Both the position numbers and the translations under genes were made by a program. A stretch of DNA of 64,000 nt from Fodinicola feengrottensis (GTDB lineage Bacteria > Actinomycetota > Actinomycetes > Mycobacteriales > HKI-0501). Positions within the stretch are counted from its first letter, which is position 1. The number at the start of each line of letters is the position of its first letter. The notes under the pieces were generated by a model. That model was given only the letters and a program-made list of their open reading frames with translations, had not been told where the DNA came from and made no database searches. Location: the NCBI RefSeq assembly GCF_010993775.1, contig NZ_WOTO01000005.1, positions 62,001 to 126,000 of the forward strand. The letters are read 5' to 3'. Positions 58,897 to 64,000 of the stretch are shown here, in pieces.

Positions 58897-59795
58897 CGGT
58901 GGCGCTTTCGGCGGTCGTACGTCGGCGCGTTCGCCGTCGAGTGCCGTGGCCGGTCTGGGTTTTCCTGCTCATCCCGGCCGCGGTCGAGCTGGGCTGGGTT
59001 TTCTGGCCCGGTATCAACAGTTTCTACCTGTCGCTGACCAAATGGAACGGCCTCGGCGCGCCGCTGTCGGTCGGGACCAAGAACTACACCGATCTGTTCG
59101 CTGACGATGTTTTTCGGCAGGCGCTGGGAAACAACGTGATCTGGGCGATCGGCTTCGGTGGCCTCTCGGTGGCCGGCGGGCTGGCGCTCGCGGTGGCGCT
59201 GAACCGGCCACGCCGTGGCGTCGGCATCTACCGCAGCGCGATCTACCTGCCGATGGTGTTCTCGCTCGCCGTCACCGGACTGTTCTGGCGGGTCCTTTAT
59301 CAGCCGGACGGCACCATCAACGCGGCTCTTGGCTTGGTGGGGCTGAAAAGCTGGGAACATCAGTGGCTCGCTGACCCGAACACCGCACTTTATGCCGTCC
59401 TGGTCGCCGCCGTCTGGAGGCAGGTCGGGTATGTCATGGTGCTCTACCTGGCCGGTCTGAAAGGCTGCGACCCATCCCTGGATGATGCGGCGGCGGTGGA
59501 CGGAACCACGCCGTGGCAACGATTCCGGTACGTCGTGTGGCCGCAGCTGCGGGGCGTGAACACGGTCATCTTTGCGGTCACGGTGATCGATTCGTTGCGT
59601 ACGTTCGACATTGTCTGGGCGATGACGCAGGGCGGCCCGTACCACTCGTCGGAGCTGCTCAGCACTTACATGTTCGAGCAGGGATTCACGTTCCTGAATC
59701 TCGGCTACGCGTCGGCGATCGCGGTGGTGATCTTCGCGCTGGCGATCCTTTTCATCATTACCTATCTCGTCCGCGCCACCCGGCAGGAGGACTGA
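58893..59795 (+). CDS. Sugar ABC transporter permease (first)
   Basis: 300 aa, intact, GTG start overlapping the binding-protein stop by four bases. Six helices (PVWVFLLIPAAVELGWVFWP at the start) and the EAA-like loop GCDPSLDDAAAVDGTTPWQR. This is a MalF-type CUT1 permease. No ATP-binding gene follows, so a shared MsiK-type ATPase encoded elsewhere probably energises it. Confidence 0.9.
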   Translation: MTVALSAVVRRRVRRRVPWPVWVFLLIPAAVELGWVFWPGINSFYLSLTKWNGLGAPLSVGTKNYTDLFADDVFRQALGNNVIWAIGFGGLSVAGGLALAVALNRPRRGVGIYRSAIYLPMVFSLAVTGLFWRVLYQPDGTINAALGLVGLKSWEHQWLADPNTALYAVLVAAVWRQVGYVMVLYLAGLKGCDPSLDDAAAVDGTTPWQRFRYVVWPQLRGVNTVIFAVTVIDSLRTFDIVWAMTQGGPYHSSELLSTYMFEQGFTFLNLGYASAIAVVIFALAILFIITYLVRATRQED

Positions 59796-60685
59796 TGGCC
59801 GCGCAGATCGTGCTGGAAGCGCCACCAAAAGAGCCGCCCGTACGACCGGTGAAGATTGCCCGGAAACGGCGCCGCGGCTGGGTTTTCCACGCGGTGATGA
59901 CACCGTTGACGCTGCTCTGGGTGGCGCCGATGCTTTTCGTGGTACTCATAGCGGTCCGGTCTTTCGACGATATTTCCGCGCGTGGCCTCGCGGCCCTGCC
60001 GGATTCGTTTGACCTGGGCGGTTTCGTCACCGCGGTGGGCGACGGCGGCATTGCCCTGGCGCTGGTGACCAGCGCCGAGGTGACCGTGCCAGCGGTGGTT
60101 TTGAGTCTCTGGCTGGCATCGATGGCCGCCTTTGCGCTCAGCCGCTACCGCATTCCGGGCCGGCGCGCGATTTTGCTGACCATGCTGGCCGGCAACCTGC
60201 TGCCGCCGCAGATCCTGCTTATCCCGGTGGCCCGGATCAGCGAGTCCTTGGGCATCTACGACAGCCTGGTCGGACTTGTTGCCATCCATGTTGGTTTTGG
60301 GCTTGGTTTTTACACTTTCGTGCTGCACGGTTTCATGCGCTCGATCCCGACCGAGATCACCGACGCGGCGAAGATCGACGGCGCCGGTACGGTCCAGATC
60401 TACGCGCGGATCATCATGCCACTGTGCCGCCCGTCGCTGGCCGCACTGGCTGCGCTCGCGACCACCTGGATCTTCAACGACCTGATCTGGTCGATCACGG
60501 TTCTGCGTACCCAGGCCAAATTCCCGGTCACCGCTGCCCTACTCAATTTGCAGGGCGGCTATGTCAGCAACTGGAACGTCGTCGTCGCCGCCGGCTCCAT
60601 CCTCGCCGCGATCCCCACCGCGATCGTCTTCTTCGCCTTCCAACGCCACTTCGTCTCCGGCCTCCTGGTCGGCTCCACCAAGTAG
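59795..60685 (+). CDS. Sugar ABC transporter permease (second)
   Basis: 296 aa, intact, ATG overlapping the previous stop (TGATG). MalG-type with six helices, EAA-like loop IPTEITDAAKIDGAGTVQIY and ARIIMPLCRPSLAALAAL. Partners the first permease; together with the binding lipoprotein they make a carbohydrate importer under GntR control. Confidence 0.9.
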   Translation: MAAQIVLEAPPKEPPVRPVKIARKRRRGWVFHAVMTPLTLLWVAPMLFVVLIAVRSFDDISARGLAALPDSFDLGGFVTAVGDGGIALALVTSAEVTVPAVVLSLWLASMAAFALSRYRIPGRRAILLTMLAGNLLPPQILLIPVARISESLGIYDSLVGLVAIHVGFGLGFYTFVLHGFMRSIPTEITDAAKIDGAGTVQIYARIIMPLCRPSLAALAALATTWIFNDLIWSITVLRTQAKFPVTAALLNLQGGYVSNWNVVVAAGSILAAIPTAIVFFAFQRHFVSGLLVGSTK

Positions 60686-60745
60686 ACACAAGCGGAAAAG
60701 CCTGCACGGCAGCACCGCTTGCGAGGAGATTTCGCGGTCCGCAAG

Positions 60746-60880
60746 GTGAATTCCGCTCTCCTTGAGCAGTGGCAGTACGAGGTGACCTCGGGAGGTCGCA
60801 GCTGGTACTGCCCCGATCCGGCCCGCCGGATCGGCTGGATCACCTGGGCCGGAACGGGGCACCCGAAGGCGACTGACTGA
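60746..60880 (+). CDS. Possible small protein of unknown function
   Basis: 44 aa from GTG 60746 (NSALLEQWQYEVTSGGRSWY then CPDPARRIGWITWAGTGHPK-ATD). It has real-protein-like composition, in the same frame as the preceding permease but after its stop. An AGGAG site lies at 60724-60728, 17 bases from the GTG, which is too far, so the true start may be frameshifted. It ends four bases before a strong terminator. No family recognised. Confidence 0.4.
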   Translation: MNSALLEQWQYEVTSGGRSWYCPDPARRIGWITWAGTGHPKATD

Positions 60881-60884
60881 AACA

Positions 60885-60920
60885 GTCCGGGCCGTTCCGG
60901 TGGGACGGAACGGCCCGGAC
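60885..60920. terminator. Strong bidirectional hairpin
   Basis: GTCCGGGCCGTTCC (60885-60898) and its exact reverse complement (60907-60920), an 8-base loop. A 14-bp perfect stem between the rightward ABC operon and the leftward CU044_5270/sigma operon; very likely terminates both. Confidence 0.85.
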
Positions 60921-60932
60921 GTTGGTCGCTGG

Positions 60933-62100
60933 TCAGGCTCCGCCGCCCGGATGGTCGGTGGCCAGCGGAATCTGTGGCGACGGCGGCGCGTCGGTCCAGC
61001 CGATGCTCAGGTAGTCAGTGCCAGCGACGAGCCTGCTGGCCGCACCGTTGCCGGCGCCGACAGGGAGCGACTCCTCAGCCAGCAGCATGCCGGTCTGCGG
61101 ACTGATGATCAGCCGGTCTTCGCGGCTGCCGCTAGGACTCGCGAAGGTGAAAGTCACCGTGTCGCCGCTGCGGCCCTGGTTGTCCTTGGTGGTCCCGAGG
61201 CTCTTGACACCGGTGACCGTCGCCAGCATCTTGTACGCGGCGGAGCGGGTTCCGGCCGTGACCGGGCTGGTGAGGATCTGGCTGGCAACCCTGAACAACC
61301 ACTCGTCCTGAGACCAGGCCTCGTCCGAGGTGGGCTTGCGGTTCTTGAAAATGTCGACGAGATAGGCCTTCAGCGCGGCCGAGTTGGTAGGCAGTGCCTG
61401 AAGCTGGGTGACGGTGAAGCGTTTGTTGTCATCACCCAGCCAGTAGGTGTCGTCGCCCATGCCCTTGGTGTTCAGGCGGTCTGCCTTCCCCGGCGCCGCG
61501 CTCCGCGGATAGGGCTTCGCCCCCTTCTTCGCGGCCGGGGGAAGCACGTTGAATGTCGATGGCGCGCCGTCACGTTTCCAGGCAGCCGCGTCGGTGGCAG
61601 TGGCAGGTGCCGCACCGAGGTACTGATGGACCTGCCAGCTGTCGTCTGCGGCGGACTTGGCTGCCCACTCGTCATACCGCTCCTTGATGACGATCGCGTA
61701 GCGGTTGTCCGCCGGGCCGGCGATCTCGCCGTCCAGGGCAACGGTTTGGGCCAGCCAGAAGCGGCCCGAAGCGGGTTGACTGCTGGAGTTGTCAGCCGCG
61801 GCGAGCAGAATGTCCTGCGCGGACGACCGGGCGTTGGTGCCCGCCGGATGGGTGGTGGTTGGCAGGCTGCCGAGAGATCGAACCGGTGGCCAGCACGGCG
61901 ACCGCGACGGCGCCGGCGAGCCCCGTGGCCACGCCGAAGCCGATCCCGGCGCGTACGACGGTTCGCCGGGTGGTCGAGCGCCGTTCGATCGGCTGGGCGA
62001 AAGCAGCGTGGAGCTGGCGGTCCCGGCGGTTCGGGTCGGGGAGTGGGTCGAGCTGGTCGGGGCGGGACGCGGACAGCTGGTTCATGACGTCGTTCTTCAT
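60933..62100 (-). CDS. CU044_5270-family membrane protein, ECF sigma partner, frameshifted
   Basis: About 388 aa. A cytoplasmic N-terminal part (QLSASRPDQLDPLPDPNRRD), one transmembrane helix (IGFGVATGLAGAVAVAVLAT) and a large extracytoplasmic domain (AAADNSSSQPASGRFWLAQT, VHQYLGAAPATATDAAAWKR, DRLIISPQTGMLLAEESL). One shift near 61870 just after the helix. Proteins of this kind follow ECF sigma genes in actinobacteria and act as or like anti-sigma factors. ATG 62100 overlaps the sigma stop by four bases. Confidence 0.75.
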
Positions 62101-62645
62101 CGGGCTATCTCCTTGGCGAAAGCAGGTATCAGGGCTGGTGCGGGCTCCGCGGCGGAGTCGGCGAGTGCCGTCTCCAGGCGGCGGCGCGCGCGGTGCAGCC
62201 GTACGAAGTAGGTGGGTTGACTGCAGCCGACGACCTTGGCCGCGTCCCGCGAGCTGAGGCCGTGCCACGCGACCAGGGTGAGCAGCTCACGGTCCGCCTC
62301 CGGCAGCGACGCGAGGGCCCGCAGTACGGCAGCCCGCTCGGTGACGCCGTCCGCGATATCGTTCGCGGGATGCTCGACCGCCGCCCAGGTCACCATCTCG
62401 GCCTGCAGCGACTCGTCCCGCGCGGTGGCCCGGAACTGCTGCCGGACCACGTTGCGGGCGACGCCCAGCAACCACGGCAGTGTCGGTTCGGGTATGTCGT
62501 CAAGTCGCCGCCAGGCGACCATGAAGGTGTCGTTGACCGCTTCGTCCGCGAGTTGACGGCCGGCGCGACTCACTACGTACGCGTGCACATTCGGATGCCA
62601 CGTGTCGTAAAGCGCGGTGAAGCGTTCGATTCTGGAAGGATCCAT
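62097..62645 (-). CDS. ECF RNA polymerase sigma factor
   Basis: 182 aa, intact, from ATG 62645; an upstream start at 62693 would add 16 residues. Region 2 (FTALYDTWHPNVHAYVVSRA, LADEAVNDTFMVAWRRLDDI, PWLLGVARNVVRQQFRA) and region 4 (LRALASLPEADRELLTLVAW, LSSRDAAKVVGCSQPTYFVR) are complete. Coupled by ATGA to the CU044_5270-type membrane protein, its likely regulator. Confidence 0.9.
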   Translation of the reverse strand: MDPSRIERFTALYDTWHPNVHAYVVSRAGRQLADEAVNDTFMVAWRRLDDIPEPTLPWLLGVARNVVRQQFRATARDESLQAEMVTWAAVEHPANDIADGVTERAAVLRALASLPEADRELLTLVAWHGLSSRDAAKVVGCSQPTYFVRLHRARRRLETALADSAAEPAPALIPAFAKEIAR

Positions 62646-62714
62646 ACGCTCTTCCCCGGCTCCTTTGCCCTTGACTGTGTTGTCACTGGGCAATGGCGGC
62701 GAGCCCGGCGGTTC

Positions 62715-63564
62715 TTACGCCCTATTCAAAATCACGGTGGCAAGTACGGGGAAGTGGTGGTCGGATGCTTCCCGGCCAGGTTCGTAGCGGAGCGTACGAG
62801 TGGAGATCGTCGGCCGCGGCCGGCAGCCGTTCTCGTTCAGGTGCCCGACGTAGTCCAGGACGTTGCTGTAGTGCCGGTAGCGGCGCCCGGTCAGCGGGTT
62901 CGCGGTGCCGTCGAAGGTGGCCGCGTGGATGGGTCCGTCCGGCTGGATCCGGCCGCCGACCACGGCGTTCGCGTCCACATGATCGGTGCCCACTGGCCCC
63001 GGCCGGCCGTGCTGGTCGGCTGCGAAGTATTCGATGTTCAGGTCGCCGGCGAGCAGCATGGGGACCGTCTTGGGCGCGGTCTGGGACACGAAGCGGCGCG
63101 CAGCTCGGCCAGCTGCGCCATCCGGACGGCGTGCCGGTTGCCGCGCTCGTCGGCCTGCAGGTGGGTGGCCGCCAGCCAGAGCGGCCCGGCCGGCGCGTCC
63201 AGTGACACCAGTGCGACGCCCTTGTTCGACAGGGCGTCGGTGGTGGCCGGTTGGTACGAGCGAAACGTGTGATGGTGGCGGTCCAGGATCGGGAACCGGG
63301 GGACAGCACGCGTACGCCGCCACCGACCAGCCGGCTGACCGTGCCGCGCCGGCCCGATCCGGTCCGGCCAACCTGCGGGGTGACGTGGTAGCCGGCCGCC
63401 CGTAGCCTCGCCACCAGCGCGCCGGCCGGCCGGTTGAAGGCCTCGTTGAGCACGACGACATCCGGATCGGCCCGCTCGACGACTTCGGCGGCCAGCTCGG
63501 CACGCCGGCGCGAGCCGGTGACCGGCAGCTGCAGAACGTTGAAGACGAGCAGGCTGATCGCCAT
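62715..63564 (-). CDS. Endonuclease/exonuclease/phosphatase-family protein, sphingomyelinase-like, frameshifted
   Basis: About 283 aa. EEP-fold motifs: LLVFNVLQLPVTG and VVVLNEAFNRPAGALVARLR (metal-binding Asn and Glu), and after shifts near 63300 and 63100 PMLLAGDLNIEYFAADQHGR (Asp, Asn) and GREASDHHFPVLATVI (Asp-His). The spacing is that of neutral sphingomyelinase-type phosphodiesterases. No signal peptide is visible at the ATG 63564, which is unusual for a bacterial sphingomyelinase. Confidence 0.75.
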
Positions 63565-63625
63565 CTAGGCAGGGTGCTGGCCGGGTGACATCTTTGTCAA
63601 GTGTCTTGGACGTACGTACAAACCG

Positions 63626-64000
63626 TTACCGTGCGCCGGTGGGCTGGCGCTGCCGGGCCGAGGCCACCAGATAGTCGGTGAACTGGTCCAGCACCTGCCG
63701 GGCGCTGTCGCCGTCCCGGTCGACCACCCAGCTGAGGGTGGCGCCGTCGATGATCGTGTACGTGTAGCGGGCCAGCAGCGGCAGGTCCACGGTCCATTCC
63801 ACGCCGGCCGCCGCCGCGACCGCCTCCAGGAACCCCGTGGCGGCCCGGAAGTAGTTCGCGTACTGCCGGCGGGTCAGCTCGATCAGCTCCGGCCGGCGCA
63901 GCGCGTACTGGGTCAGCTCGTACGTCAGCTGGTGGACGCCGGGGTTGGCCTCCACCTCCTCCCAGTACGCGCCGACGCTGGCCCGCAGCGTCTCGCGCAG
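63626..64000 (-). CDS. TetR-family regulator, partial (5' end beyond window)
   Basis: The last 124 residues of a TetR ligand-binding domain (HQLTYELTQYALRRPELIEL, TRRQYANYFRAATGFLEAVA, LARYTYTIIDGATLSWVVDR, QVLDQFTDYLVASARQ). The frame is open to the right window edge, where the HTH should follow. Similar to TetR proteins that control efflux or catabolic genes. Confidence 0.8.
   Translation of the reverse strand: MRETLRASVGAYWEEVEANPGVHQLTYELTQYALRRPELIELTRRQYANYFRAATGFLEAVAAAAGVEWTVDLPLLARYTYTIIDGATLSWVVDRDGDSARQVLDQFTDYLVASARQRQPTGAR

Noticed and set aside
57501..59903. 800-aa open frame on the minus strand opposite the sugar ABC genes
   Set aside because: A shadow of GC-rich coding DNA; it is antisense to well-supported transport genes, has Arg/His-rich low-complexity composition and no conserved motif.
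1..64000. tRNA, rRNA, CRISPR array or insertion sequence
   Set aside because: I found no cloverleaf with T-loop, no ribosomal RNA core, no regularly spaced repeats and no transposase with terminal inverted repeats.

Overview
The window is GC-rich DNA (about two thirds G+C by eye) with dense coding on both strands, frequent GTG starts and short intergenic gaps. The protein families are those of a soil-type actinobacterium: PPOX/F420-type flavin enzymes, a DUF222-HNH nuclease, SCO6745-like and SCO2322-like proteins, an ECF42 sigma factor with its DGPF partner, a WS/DGAT acyltransferase, NarL-type two-component systems and many TetR/GntR/IclR/MocR regulators. I see no rRNA, tRNA, CRISPR array, phage or insertion sequence, and I cannot name the genus.

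Layout. 0-3 kb: an IclR regulator divergent from a 4-hydroxyphenylacetate hydroxylase pair (hpaC, hpaB). 3-8.5 kb: GtrA-like protein, MFS transporter, a small leftward operon (PPOX protein, secreted molybdopterin-type protein, MobA-like transferase), a Fic protein under a perfect inverted repeat, and a membrane protein. 8.5-12.6 kb: an anthranilate-synthase-type pair, two YcxB-like membrane proteins and an AbrB/RelE toxin-antitoxin module. 12.8-19.7 kb: a fatty-acid beta-oxidation cluster (enoyl-CoA hydratase, fadB, fadA, acyl-CoA dehydrogenase) facing a tandem double-TetR regulator. 19.7-30.5 kb: PPOX protein, XRE/MmyB regulator, KstD-like flavoprotein, PspC protein, phosphoribosyltransferase, a CPBP protease/histidine kinase/response regulator operon, VOC protein, flavin monooxygenase with divergent TetR, YidC insertase and its small partner.

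30.5-45.7 kb: LacI regulator, an odd sigma-factor/beta-propeller chimera, a very large secreted GH92 alpha-mannosidase, SCO6745-like protein, wax-ester synthase, a DinB-like protein, the ECF42/DGPF pair, a reductase plus MFS operon facing a MocR regulator, and a phosphotransferase of visibly lower GC. 45.8-53.4 kb: DUF222-HNH nuclease, a VOC remnant, a methyltransferase, an envelope-stress-like operon (nitrilase/Lnt-like protein, kinase, regulator, DUF4097 protein), and folE divergent from a cysteine-rich COG2345 regulator. 54-64 kb: a HAD dehalogenase plus GntR operon with a strong operator, SCO2322-like membrane protein, a GntR-controlled sugar ABC importer, an ECF sigma/CU044_5270 pair, a sphingomyelinase-like phosphodiesterase and the 3' part of a TetR gene.

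The dominating property of the window is that roughly 40 of about 70 genes carry one or more single-base frameshifts, often in A/T, C or G runs, while the protein sequence on both sides remains fully conserved-looking. I read this as uncorrected sequencing or assembly error rather than mass pseudogenisation. For these genes I give the full span across the frameshift(s) and mark where the frame changes. Several apparent gene fusions (hydratase-antitoxin, Lnt-kinase-regulator, GtrA run-on) disappear once those shifts are repaired; the sigma/propeller chimera does not.
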